A stretch of 64,000 nucleotides of DNA from Actinomucor elegans (taxonomy: Eukaryota; Mucoromycota; Mucoromycetes; Mucorales; Mucoraceae): contig JAMSLZ010000004.1 of NCBI GenBank assembly GCA_026027325.1, positions 1,736,001-1,800,000 of the forward strand, written 5' to 3'. Under the pieces are notes generated by a model. That model searched no databases. It saw nothing but the letters and a program-made list of their open reading frames with translations, and was not told the DNA's origin. The stretch's first letter is position 1, and each line of letters opens with the position of its first letter. A program made the translations under genes and the position numbers. This document shows, piece after piece, positions 1-10,709 of this stretch.

Positions 1-1048
1 ATTGAACCGATCATATAGATGGCAGTAGTGATAGTAAAGTGCAGAGCAAATGATCTCGATTGCAAAAGCAACCTTTTTATCCCAAGTTGAAACACTTGGA
101 GCTTTGTTTGCCCTATAACGAGTTACGGCTTGATCTTTTAATGGGTTTTTACATAAACTTGATCATTTGGACCAACTTAAAATCAAAGCTATTGCTTTCT
201 CATCGGCCGGAACATCAGAAATAGAAACCTTTCTTGATTTGTTTCACAAGGTATCTTCGGCCTCTTACGAGATTGATGAAGGCGATATTAGCTCCTAGGA
301 ATTCATCGCTACCCTTTTCTATCTGAAAACTCTTATTTAAATATCAAGTCTTTTGGAAGCACACCACTATAAAATTAGAGGGCATCTTTTTCCAATATCG
401 TGGGGCTTGGGCACTCCAATGCTACCATACCACCAATACCAAACATCGTAAACTGACAATAAATTTACAGACAACAACGTAGCTGTGTTGATGTCACAAA
501 CAAGCCTGCAGGTGCTGGATATAGATTTGAAGCAATTTTTTGTAGTTGAAAACTCGCAAAAAGAAGTGTTGACTAAGATTAACGATAATAGTCGAAGCTG
601 GTTATTTTATACAAATATTGAAAAGAAGCAGTATATATTACCTAGAGAAAAACGAGTATCAAAGTGCTTTATTAGTACACTAAAGTTTAGAAATATTGTA
701 CAGTTGAAAGCTTCTTATTTGATTCAGTATAAAGGCAGTATCGAACTATCATAATAATAAACCTTTATATCGTGCTATATATACATGTATGCATGTATTT
801 ATGTAATTTGTGATTTATTTCCATTTTTTAATATTGAGGACCATTAAATGCCATCTATAATGCTCTATCAACTTTTCATTTATATTGGTCATTTGTTTCG
901 GATTCTCAATCAATCTCAATATAGACACATCAAAAGGCAGAGTTTTGAGTAAGACAAGCATAGTATAGATACATGCGTTGGGCATTAATCAGTACAACTC
1001 TCCCAGGATAAAATAAAATTAATTTATTTACTCGCTATTAAAATTTCT

Positions 1049-1135
1049 AATAGATACATTATCTCATTTTGCACATGAACTACTAATTCAATCTGACATT
1101 CGACTGGAATCAGTCAAGTTATCTATACATCTATT
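1049..1135 (+). repeat. Dispersed repeat family 1, degenerate copy
   Basis: The copy shows the family blocks in order: AATAGATACAT, TCATTTTGCACATGAA, CTGACATTCGACTGGAATC and AGTTATCTATACATC. The same blocks recur at 29.8, 41.4, 51, 52, 58 and 63 kb. Confidence 0.5.
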
Positions 1136-1440
1136 GATTTAGATTATATAAAGTTCATGTCCTTTATCGTCAGTTGCTGAAATCCAATATACACATTAAA
1201 TTTATTTCATATGGTTGTTCTAAGGTGTTCAACAATTCGTTCTAAACTTGTAATAGTCATCAAATGTGATATTAAACCAAATACCACCGAGAAATAGATA
1301 GAGTGATTTTTTTTTTAAAAAAAAAGACCCTACTTCAGAAAATATCCCACGGGTATACTCAGGTCCAAAGTTCCACAATGCTACTAAAATGGCCTTTTTA
1401 AGACATACACCATAATATAACGGGCAATTTATATAATCTT

Positions 1441-1507
1441 GATCTACTGATCTATAGGTTGCTCGACTACACCCAGTCAAATGTCGTATCAGATTAGTAG
1501 CTCATGC
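1441..1507 (-). repeat. Dispersed repeat family 1, partial inverted copy
   Basis: Read on the minus strand it contains GATACGACATTTGACTG followed by a GTCGAG-like block and CTATAGATCA. This is the right half of the family 1 unit. Confidence 0.4.
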
Positions 1508-1767
1508 ACAAAATAAACTTCTGTATCTATTAAAGTCATTATTTTACTAAAATACAAATTATAGGCTAGAGAGTTTTGGAAAGCTAGCGAAACAGATGCC
1601 TTCAATCAACTAATATTAAATGAAACAATAATAAATTGCAAACAGAAGAAAAGGCACTACTCGAATAAGTAATAGAGCCATAGGTGATGTATCGAATGAA
1701 AAATAAAGTTTATTATAATGAAAACAATCTAAATAAATAAGTATGCAGGTATAATGTATAAAAGTAT

Positions 1768-2871
1768 TTAGTTTTTGTTAGTAGCCTCATAAGCAGGGTA
1801 ATCGGTATAACCAGCAGCATCATGAGTATAAAATGTAGCTCTGTTATAAGGATTGAATTCGTAGCCTTGACGAAGACGTTCAGGAAGATCAGGATTAGCA
1901 ATGAAAGCACGACCGAAAGCTACCAGATCACCTGTCTTTTCAGCGAGATCAATAGCATGTTCATGAGAAGTAGAGAAACCACCGGCACTAATAAAGGGAC
2001 CCTTCCAGATTTGGCGATAAGGTTCAAGACTGTCGACTGTGTTGCGTTCGTCAGAGAAGAAGTTGCCTCTGGATTCAATAAAGTGAACGTAGGACAAGTT
2101 GGGATGTTTGTTTTGAATTTCGTTGGTGAGATAGCTCCAGGTTTCTACAACAGTATCATCTTGCATGCCTTGGAAAGAACCACCAGGGGAGAAACGGACA
2201 GCGGTACGCTCGGGACCAATAGCAGAAGCAATGGCATCAATTACTTCCAATGTGAATCTAGCTCTGTTTTCAATGGATCCACCATAGATATCGGTACGCT
2301 TGTTGCTGGAAGTGTTGATGAATTGATCCAAGAGGTAACCATTAGCACTGTGGATTTCAACACCGTCAAAACCGGCTTCAATAGCGTTCAAGGCAGCTTG
2401 GCGGAAATCTGCAGTAATATCTTTGATCTCATTAATCTCAAGAGCACGAGGTACTTCATAATCAGCACCAGACATGGTCTTGCCAGGAGCAGCAATAGCG
2501 GAAGCAGAAACAACTTGTTCTTGGTTAGGGTTGAGGTATTTGGAACCGGTACGACCAATGTGCCAGATTTGCAAATAAATGTAGGCCTTCTTTTCGTGAA
2601 CAGCATTGGTCACTTTTTTCCAGTTTTCAATTTGTTCCTTGGTGAAGATACCTGGAGCTTGAGGATAACTGCCAGAGTTGGGAGAGATAAAAGTAGCTTC
2701 AGTGATTAAAAGACCGCCCTCAGAAGCTCTTTGTCTGTAATATTCGACTTGAAGATCAGTAGGAACAGCTTCAGGTGTGGCTCTGAAACGAGTCAATGGA
2801 GCAAGAACAACACGGTGTTGAAGTTTGTTAAGACCGACCTTGATAGGAGAAAAGACAGCTTTAGTACTCAT
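1768..2871 (-). CDS. Old Yellow Enzyme-type NAD(P)H:flavin ene-reductase
   Basis: This is a single-exon gene of 367 residues, the usual length for the Old Yellow Enzyme family. These FMN-dependent TIM-barrel enzymes use NAD(P)H to reduce alpha,beta-unsaturated carbonyls. The sequence shows the N-terminal LAPLTRFRA block (Thr27, the flavin-tuning threonine of the family) and the substrate-anion pair His174/Asn177 with the proton-donor Tyr179 in HSANGYLLDQF. Arg226 is the FMN-contacting arginine, and the C-terminal phosphate-binding block is AFGRAFIANPDLPERL. No targeting signal is visible, so it is probably cytosolic. The ATG at 2869-2871 is the first in frame and immediately precedes the conserved N terminus. 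Absence of introns contrasts with most neighbours. The physiological substrate cannot be read from sequence; a fungal NADPH dehydrogenase or oxophytodienoate-reductase-like role is equally possible. Confidence 0.95.
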   Translation of the reverse strand: MSTKAVFSPIKVGLNKLQHRVVLAPLTRFRATPEAVPTDLQVEYYRQRASEGGLLITEATFISPNSGSYPQAPGIFTKEQIENWKKVTNAVHEKKAYIYLQIWHIGRTGSKYLNPNQEQVVSASAIAAPGKTMSGADYEVPRALEINEIKDITADFRQAALNAIEAGFDGVEIHSANGYLLDQFINTSSNKRTDIYGGSIENRARFTLEVIDAIASAIGPERTAVRFSPGGSFQGMQDDTVVETWSYLTNEIQNKHPNLSYVHFIESRGNFFSDERNTVDSLEPYRQIWKGPFISAGGFSTSHEHAIDLAEKTGDLVAFGRAFIANPDLPERLRQGYEFNPYNRATFYTHDAAGYTDYPAYEATNKN

Positions 2872-3869
2872 TTTGCGATTATTATTTTTTTAAAAAAAAT
2901 GTAATTGAAGAATTTTATTTTGAGAAGAAAAGTCGATTCTAAGCGATCTTTATATTTAATTCTTTTGGCATGATGAATAATCCATAGCGTGCGGTTCTTG
3001 AAAACTGTATTAATAATGTCTTGAATTTCCTTAAAAAGTAATAACACGAAGCACTTGCGCGCACGCAATCCTACTTGCGAATTAAAAGACTACTAGTGGA
3101 TCTGATTATTCATCGCTTAATTCTTTTTTATCCCGACTGACTTTTTTTTTTATTATAGAAGCTTTTTGATTTGTTCATTATAGACCTGAATATCGCAGTT
3201 AAATGGTCTGAGATAATTTTTTTTGCTATACGCTTTGAGATTAATTACTATGGGTAAAAGATTCAGCCAGCTCATTGGAGTTTGTGACCTCCAAACTCTT
3301 TTGGTTTAGCCACACTGATGTTATTACTAAGCTATCAGTAATCTACACTGGAAATCTACAATCGATGACAAAGCTTGATCGACGTTGCTTCTTCTCATCC
3401 TATAGACCAGCTTTTGATCAGCAGTACTCTTTTATAACTAAGTGGCTATTATCCTCTCTTCATACACATTCAAGTTGTGTGAAACCTTTTCTTCGGAAAG
3501 CTCCGATATTAGCTTCTTACTTGCTTGAACAGATTTACACCTTGGCTCTTGTATAAGAGCAATATCTCTATTCATTAATCGTGTCAGATGATCAGCATCT
3601 AACGTATTTGTGTATTATCGTTGACATGCGTTTAAAGGAGGGAATGATAAGCGGAATCAACATCTACTCCAGGAATCGTTGAAACTCATCCAGATTATGG
3701 GATTGTTATCTAATACCTATAGAGACATCCACCTTTTTTAGGGTGACGTCTACACTGCAAAATATCTGGACTCAATATACACTACCGGTATCGATTCCAA
3801 TGTCTTTTTTTTTTGAAGAGCATGAACCATACCAATACGGCTACCGCTACTAATACATCTTTTGTCAAA
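2872..3869. other. Promoter side of the ene-reductase gene and unassigned spacer
   Basis: The first few hundred bases are the likely promoter of the minus-strand ene-reductase gene. An open stretch of about 90 codons lies on the plus strand at 3275-3556 without a recognisable domain. It may be the upstream part of the decayed transposon that follows, but I cannot show this. Confidence 0.3.
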
Positions 3870-5120
3870 ATAATGTTACATTAAAAAAAAAGAGTGTTGC
3901 ACTTCCATTACAAATATTCTACTGCCATTATAGATCAGTTGATGGATCAGATGTCTAGTAGCTTTATGAATTTGAACATTTCCAAAAGAACTATATACCG
4001 TTATATTCTTAAAAAAGCTGGTAAGAAGAAACGATTCAAAGATAATTCGAACAAAGAAAAAATAGGTATAAATGGTGAAAGATTTAAGTGCTGATTATAT
4101 GAACAACAGTGTTTTTATTGATGAATCGAGGATTTAATGCAAATTGTTATATCGAATATAATAAAGACTGTAAAAATAACCAGACTGATAAAACAAATTG
4201 ATTTATTAAAGCATTAAAATGATGAGCTATTTATACAAAATTGAAGTTCGGATTTAACTTGATATTATAGACGATTGAGTTAGTCAAAGACTGCGCTCAT
4301 GGAGTTAACAAGGATTTATAGTAATCCGTTCTAGTACGACTTTATGTTCGGTGATAGATAGTTTATGAAGGTTAGTTGCACTAAGCATTGGTTTCCATAT
4401 ATATCCCTTAACCGACGTTACAAAGCTGTCAAAACACAAGCTGAGTATAAGCATTGTCGAACATTGACCTGATTGGTGACAGACACTGAACAAGTCATGT
4501 TTACAACACAAATTTAAGAAGAACTCAAGTCTGTGGGCACTTGCTATCGTCAAAGTATTAACTGCGGGAATCAATTTAATTTCCATTCTGGGAGTAATAT
4601 CTGCCGAAGGTCTCGTTAATATTAGCTTGAGAAAGCCCGTACCACCTTCAAAAAAAAATAAAGTTAGCAAGCGGTTGAAAGTAATAAACAAAGGGTATAG
4701 TAGTCCATCATTATATCAATTTCATCAGACATCCTTGCTGAAATGGACAGGTTTCCTTAAAAGAAAGTACATTATCTGATTATGAATAATTCGCTCCTAT
4801 ATACCAGCAAAATAATTGGTGAGGTGATCGAAGAGTACGGCTACAAGTGCATTTATTTGCTATCTTACTCCTCAGGACTTAACCCAATAAAACAGTTTTG
4901 GCCTGTTGTTAAGAGTAGTGCTAAAAGAAAGTTTATACTTAAAAAGATACTATATTATTTCAATATTTGTTGGTTTTTTTTTTTTTTTGGTACTAAGTCA
5001 AGGAAGAGAATTGCAACCAGGGTTTATTTGTTGGTTAGAGGGTACTTTAATGAATTGCTACTAAAAGCTCATCTGAATAAGGCCTTTGATCCACTTTTGA
5101 ATAACAAAGACTATCGATAA
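3870..5120 (+). pseudogene. Broken Tc1/mariner-family transposase (relic A)
   Basis: Fragments of a DDE/D transposase lie in the right order on the plus strand but in several frames. A helix-turn-helix-like segment at 3894-4094 contains FMNLNISKRTIYRYI. At about 4117-4145 a VFIDES / GFNAN motif (first catalytic Asp) is split by a +1 shift. At 4720-4800 there is ILAEMDRFP, a stop, then HYLIMNNS, and at about 4860-4920 LSYSSGLNPIKQFW. The last two match the family's second catalytic region and the SP-x-LNPIE-x-FW block. The second catalytic Asp is replaced by Asn (MNNS instead of MDN). Stops, a frameshift and a homopolymer insertion at 4977-4988 show the copy is dead. The middle third is not readable. 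Terminal repeats were not identified, so the element's borders are approximate. Confidence 0.8.
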
Positions 5121-6141
5121 ACAAAAAAGTATACTAATTAATATAATAATGCATCATATGTCGTAAATAGCATCTAGTATTTTTTCTTAGTTCATGAAGC
5201 TATCATTGAAAGTTTCGACCTTTCGGTTTTTTTTTGTTATATAGGAAAACAAGCATAACTTTACCATTTTATATTGAAACAGTTACAAAAAAAATCAGAT
5301 ACTAAGGTATATAAAATATATCTCGAAAAAATACTACATTGTTGTGCTAGTTAAAAAATTGACGGCCAAATTTTGACTTAAGGGGTTACCCTTACAAATT
5401 TTTTCGAGTTATCCCATTTCATCATTTCTAAATCTCCTCACCCAATTCAGACGTAACAGGAAGGAGAGGAGGATAGTAATTGATCACTGTTGATGTAGAT
5501 CCAAAATAAATCACTGTATATACTATAACAAGTACTTAATTGCATTAAGTATACCATTATTATTGATAACTGTCACTAAAATTTTATGTTAATTATTTAG
5601 GTTAAATGGATTAGTAGATCTTTCGGTCGATCTCAGTATAATATTGCACTTGAGAATAGATCATACTCAAAATGAGAATTTACATCTATTAAACATTTTT
5701 ATCTAACGAAACGCAATAAATTTATAATTATATTTCACTGGTTGGCAGTAAATCACATACTTCACGAAAACTAAATCTACTGATCTCTAAATCACATTGG
5801 GTTAAATATAACCCTTATTTAAAATGAGCTACACTACATTTGATAAAATCTTACTTGAAATCCAGCACTTTCACCATGTTTAATATTCTGATAATTAATA
5901 ATCTACATTACGTAGCCAATAGTGATATGGAAGGAATAGTCTATTTGTTAGAAACAATGGCTTTTGTGAAGCAAATATGATCAAGTCAAGTTTTAACTGT
6001 AAATAGCATAAATGAATTTATTTCATATAGGAATTTTCATGTGCATGGTATAATTCTTGGGTGCATATTGATGAATACATATATTATATAGAGAGAAAGG
6101 GATAAAGCCTTAAGATGTAAATGAAGCGACTAGTAATACTG
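5121..6141. other. AT-rich spacer with one family 1 repeat
   Basis: No coding potential is seen. One inverted repeat-family copy is listed separately. The right end is the 3' flank of the minus-strand arrestin gene. Confidence 0.5.
5608..5690 (-). repeat. Dispersed repeat family 1, inverted copy
   Basis: On the minus strand it reads AATAGATGTAA, TCATTTTGAG, then AATATTATACTGAGATCGACC and GAAAGATCTACTAATCC. This preserves the ACTGAGATCGAC core almost exactly. Confidence 0.55.
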
Positions 6142-7837
6142 CTAATTAAAATCGGGGTGAACCGTCAAGGCTTTACCCAGTTCCGGCATCATGCCTGGCT
6201 TTACCCACCTACTTGAATATCTAATTTTCTCTACTCTTTCCTTACGACGCACATGAAGCACTTGTCTTTGATGGCGTTGAAGGCTGTCATACGATGGCGG
6301 TTGCAAGCTGTGCTCTTCTGTAGTACCATTTGAATCGCAGTAGATGATATCGGACCTTACTGATGTACTTTCACCAGTAGTGTCCACTTCAGTGCTAATA
6401 GCATCTTCAGCCGGTCCACTCAGAGATGGATCAAAAAAGAAAGGAGCGTCAGTCGATTGCCGATAATCCTGGATACCATACACTCTTCCCCATTGATTTT
6501 CTTGAAGATTTGCCATACCAACAGGAACTTCCACCTCAGCCTGACTCACTTCTCCAAAAAAACCAGGCTCTCGCATTAACACTATCATAGTCAAGCTATA
6601 GTACAAGCGAATATGATTGGAGGTAAAACAAGGCAGTACCCCACGAGAAGGCATGACCATGCTCACGTCTGATAAATGTACCTCATTATTACTGTTGGTT
6701 GCATTTTCGGTTACTGTTGGTGGTGGCACCGAAATAAAATGATACATAAGATCACGATAACATTGACGGCGTACTGTTCCATGAGCCAGTACCACTCGAC
6801 CTTCGTAGTATTGACGAAGTCTACAGGAGATACTTGCCACAGTAGTACTAGAGGCAGAGGGAGTAATGGTTAAATCCAGAGAGAAGCGTTGCTTAGCAAA
6901 AAAAACTTGCGCAGGTAATGTGATGGCGATGGATGCAATTGCCATATCTTTTTTGATAATAAAGAGCATGTCTTTGAAAGTCCAAGATATAGGTGAAGGG
7001 CAACAGAACAAAGGCCAGTAGGTTGTTATGAGATCTTCACTACGAAGAGAAGGATGGTTGACTGGTCCGTCAAGGAAAGCTGAGTATATGTAGCGAATGG
7101 AAAAGCCAGTGAGGCTTTCAGTTGAAGGAGGGAAATTGACATTAGGAAACTTTTTTATTTTAAAAAAAAATCAATTAGCTTCTATTATGGCATGCTCCTT
7201 TGTAGTATGCTTACTTTAAGTGCAAACTTGAATTTATGTTCTCCAGGCTCTAGGGTGTTCCAACCATCGATAGATGCCCCTACAGCAAATGAATGAATTC
7301 CTTATTTGGCTAATAGGTCGGTAAAAATTAGGTACTTACCATTTGGTTCAGCCCCCCACACATTTGTTTCAACTTCAAAATAAGTCGTTTCAATCGTTTC
7401 GACACGAAGTAGCTTTGGAAGGCCATCCTTGGCCTTGACAACCGCACATTCCACACCTTTAAACTTTTTTTTTTCATGTCAATATTATACTAGAATCAGT
7501 CGTAATCAATTGATATTTACTTTGACGCGAATTCGATTTGCGTAGATCTGCTTGGACGTAACTATATTCACTGTGCCTTTTTTTTTTTTGCAAAAAAAAA
7601 AAAAAAAAAAATTACTTGCCAGTTTCCAGTTCACCATCAATTGATTTGTTCTTTACCTCTTACAATTTTATTAGGATATATAATCGTCTCTTTATCATCC
7701 AGATCAATACCAATGTGCGTTGCATTGGATGAAGAGTAAGACGAAGTATTGAGCGATAAGGTATCATTACTTGTTGATCCCAATGTGGAACTGGTACTTG
7801 ATCTTACACTTGAAAAATGATTTTGAGTTATATCCAT
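6142..7837 (-). CDS. Alpha-arrestin-like trafficking adaptor with PPxY motif
   Basis: The model has five exons: 7657-7837, 7521-7576, 7340-7463, 7215-7279 and 6142-7149. All phases agree, giving 477 residues. A serine-rich leader (1-45) is followed by an arrestin N-domain: residues 51-62 IIYPNKIVRGTV, 74-82 RIRVKFKGV and LEPGEHKFKFALKFP near 130-144. The arrestin C-domain starts near IKKDMAIASI. Near the C terminus PPSY (426-429) matches the PPxY motif by which fungal alpha-arrestins recruit Rsp5/Nedd4 ubiquitin ligases. These adaptors direct ubiquitylation and endocytosis of plasma-membrane transporters. The first acceptor lies just after a T-rich/A-rich homopolymer stretch (about 7577-7611), so that junction is the least certain. 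Which transporters it serves cannot be inferred. Confidence 0.85.
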
Positions 7838-8927
7838 CTAATTATATAGAGTTATAAGGAAGATAATGGACATCGCTTGATGGGACTATTTATAGTGATC
7901 CGTTATGAGTTTACTAAGCAGAACACTGGGAAGTGAAGGATTGGATCAATGGAGAAAGAATATGAGCGGCGGTTAAACTCAAATTTTGGCAATGGATCAA
8001 GAAATAGCCTGTATTACAAAGTATCACATACTTCAGACCAAATACTTGTATGAGGAATTGATTAGCTCAAGCCTGTCCCTGTATCATCTTTCTGTTGCAG
8101 TTTCATAGCTCGCATAGAATGTGCCTACTTCACAATCATCTTCAGATCAATTGATGCGAAATAGTATATTTATGGTGGTCTTAGTACCTGTTAAGTTCGT
8201 CGTATGATTATAGAACCAAGTTCCTCGGAAAAGGTTCTATCTGACTCCATATTTTGCCCGTGGATCATTGAATCTTCTCAGTTTGATGGTGATATAAACG
8301 TAATTCTGTGCAACCGATAAAGGCCACCTTTCAAGACGCTATTTCAATCTTCACACTTAGTAATATCGACCTCCGTGGCCTACCTATGTTAATTTATCAT
8401 TAGGAAAATCTGTCCGTATATAAACTTCCCCCAGAAATAATCTTACCTTGGTTGATTGTTGATTCAAAAAAGGTTTCAGAGTATCCAAACTAGGCAGTAG
8501 CAACTCTGTTTCATTTAGCGTCATCCAATGATATTAGTTCTGTTTTTTCAGTGTGTTTTTATATATCAAGTGGTAGATTTTGGCACTTTCTGCTTGTATA
8601 TACCCTCTTGTAGGATATGCTATGAATGATGCCGAACCAACGGATCGATGCATACCACAATTATCACGATAAAACCCAACAGTATAACACCCTTATATCT
8701 CACCCAGCAGTGCATATTAATAGAAGGAGAGTGATACGAAATAGATCTACTACGTTGAGTTCTTTCTGAGTGACATCACATTGATTTCACTTGCGCTGTG
8801 TGATAGTAACGTGCTCAAAAAACGCTTAAAAAATGCATAGAACAGTCAACTGTTTATGTCGTGCAAAGTGCAGAATAACAAAAACAGTTCTTTTTCCTTC
8901 CAACCCTTTCCTTTTCTTCCTTTCATC
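7838..8927. other. Divergent promoter region between arrestin and SAR1 genes
   Basis: The two genes on either side point away from this 1.1 kb spacer, so it should hold both promoters. I see no coding sequence or RNA gene. A short minus-strand stretch near 8390 reads GRPRRS but has no supporting context. Confidence 0.5.
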
Positions 8928-9619
8928 ATGTTTATTATCAACTGGTTTTACGACGTCTTGGCCTCGTTGGGCCTTTTAAATAAGAATGCAAAAATCTTGT
9001 TTTTGGGTTTGGATAACGCAGGAAAAACCACTTTGTTACATATGTTAAAGAGTGACCGTTTAGCTACTTTGCAACCTACACTTCATCCAAGTAAGCCAGA
9101 TACTAAAAAAAAAACCTTTATCTTGATAAACTATATAGTCTAATATTTTTATGCAGCCTCTGAAGAACTCTCAATTGGTAATGTTAGATTTACAACGTAT
9201 GACTTGGGTGGACATCAACAGGCGCGTCGATTATGGAGAGACTATTTCCCCGAAGTCTCAGGCATTGTATATTTGGTAGATAGTGCTGATCATGAACGCT
9301 TTGCTGAAGCGAAACAAGAATTGGATGCGCTTTTGGGTATTGAACAGCTTCGTCAAATACCATTCTTGATTTTTGGTAACAAGATTGATGCTCCTGGAGC
9401 TGTGAGTGAAGAAGTCTTGCGTCAACAGCTGGGTCTTTATCAAACGACAGGAAAGGTAAGTCTGATAATACTCACTCGTAGTTTGAACAGTTATTTATGA
9501 TTGTTGAATAGGGTACTGTACCTTTAACCAACATTAGACCAATGGAGTTATTTATGTGTTCGATTGTTATGAGACAAGGTTATGGAGAAGGATTCCGTTG
9601 GTTATCTCAATATGTATAA
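8928..9619 (+). CDS. SAR1: SAR1 small GTPase, COPII coat initiator
   Basis: The exons are 8928-9090, 9157-9455 and 9512-9619, giving 189 residues, the canonical Sar1 length. Sar1 is the GTPase that inserts an N-terminal amphipathic helix in the ER membrane and recruits Sec23/24 to start COPII vesicles. The sequence has the hydrophobic N-helix ([17 protein letters not shown]), P-loop GLDNAGKTT (27-35), switch I Thr55 in HPT, DLGGH (70-74, with the catalytic His74), NKID (129-132) and the Sar1-type C terminus ending RWLSQYV. The ATG at 8928 is chosen because the amphipathic helix starts there; an upstream in-frame extension to 8856 has no family support. A near-copy with the same exon lengths follows 333 bp downstream on the same strand. 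Confidence 0.97.
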
Positions 9620-9952
9620 AGGATAATAAAGGCTACAATTGATATACCAAATCTTTTGTTGGTTCATTATCGTAAGGTGTTATTTTCATTATGATTAGAC
9701 CAGTAATCAAATAATGGAAATGAGATATGGCATACATTATGAACCTTGTGCCTGTTCAAAAGGGATAAAGAGAAAACTATTCAGTGCAACCTTTAGTTCA
9801 CTGTATTATAAACACATTGGCGATAAAAACGTGTTCGAACAATGGCTCCTTACGTATATTGATCAATATCGACTAGTACTTTTGTACAAGTATATAAAGA
9901 AACCAAAAACCTTGAGCAATTCATTCAATACTACTTTATTCTATTTTGACTC
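9620..9952. other. Spacer between tandem SAR1-type genes
   Basis: This 333 bp interval must hold the 3' end of the first gene and the promoter of the second, unless the two are co-transcribed. No other feature is visible. Confidence 0.5.
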
Positions 9953-10648
9953 ATGTTTCTCATTGACTGGGTTTATAGCGTTCTCTTCAACCTTGGCCTA
10001 TATAACAAGAAGGCCAAAATGATGTTTTTAGGCTTGGATCAGTCAGGAAAGACGACGTTGCTTCAAGTACTTAAATACGGCCAAATCTCGGCTCAAACTC
10101 CTACCTTGCATCCTCGTAAGCATTTCCTTTCCAACTTGATATAATATGGTATCCTGATACATGAATTTAAAGATAATGACAAGTTGATTATTGGCAATAT
10201 CGTATTCAATACGTATGATATGGGCGGTCATATAAGTACACGCCGCCTCTGGAAAGAGTACTTTCCCGCAGTTTCGGCTATAGTATTTATAGTTGATGCA
10301 GCTAATCCAGAGCGGTTTCATGAAGCTAAAGCTGAGCTTGATGGTTTGTTGAGCATAGAAGAGTTAAGTAATGTACCGTTCTTGGTATTTGGCAGCAAGA
10401 TTGATATTCCTACAGCTGTTAGTGAGGAAGTTCTTAGACAGGAATTGGGATTGACTTTTACTACAGGAAAGGTAATGTTACAAACTAGACGGGCCTCTAC
10501 AAACAAGTTAATTAAAGAAACCATTCTACTATACATATAGTCTGGAATTGATCGATGTATACGTCCTATTGAGTTGTTTATGTGCTCAATTATATCAAGT
10601 GAAGGATATGGAGATGGATTTCGTTGGTTATCAAAGTTCATTGATTAG
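9953..10648 (+). CDS. Divergent SAR1-like GTPase paralogue (tandem duplicate)
   Basis: The exons are 9953-10115, 10173-10471 and 10541-10648. They have exactly the same lengths (163, 299 and 108 nt) and phases as the upstream SAR1, so this is a tandem duplicate of 189 residues. The amphipathic N-helix is kept ([17 protein letters not shown]) and so is DxGGH with His74. Several nucleotide-site residues differ: the P-loop is GLDQSGKTT, the switch I Thr55 is His (split codon across intron 1, C + AT), DLGGH is DMGGH, and NKID is SKID (Ser129). GxxxxGKT is preserved. The frame is intact throughout and substitutions avoid the hydrophobic core, which argues for a maintained protein rather than a fresh pseudogene. 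It may be a weak or altered GTP binder acting on COPII. The function is inference only. Confidence 0.85.
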
Positions 10649-10709
10649 ATTATTAGTTTATTGTTGTTTCTATAGCTCATATGTATAATGAATATTGGCA
10701 TTAACGCAA

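Larger units (their letters stand above)
1..1767. other. Spacer with decayed coding relics
   Basis: There is no intact gene here. On the plus strand, 139-297 reads as an open protein-like stretch (begins GFLHKLDHLDQ, ends in TAG). A second stretch at 485-754 encodes 89 codons of unrecognised protein from an ATG at 491. They lie in a similar register but are separated by stops, which suggests remains of one decayed gene or transposon ORF. I do not recognise the family. Two copies of the dispersed short repeat are annotated separately inside this interval. A T/A-rich run lies at about 1307-1324. Confidence 0.3.

Noticed and set aside
1822..2709. 295-codon open frame antisense to the ene-reductase gene
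   Set aside because: It mirrors the codon pattern of the strongly supported sense gene, and its translation is low in recognisable structure.
8380..8400. GRPRRS reading on the minus strand, suggestive of a Tc1 N terminus
   Set aside because: No further transposase motifs follow in any frame.
8856..8927. Upstream in-frame extension of SAR1 from an earlier ATG
   Set aside because: Would place 24 residues before the amphipathic helix that starts all Sar1 proteins.
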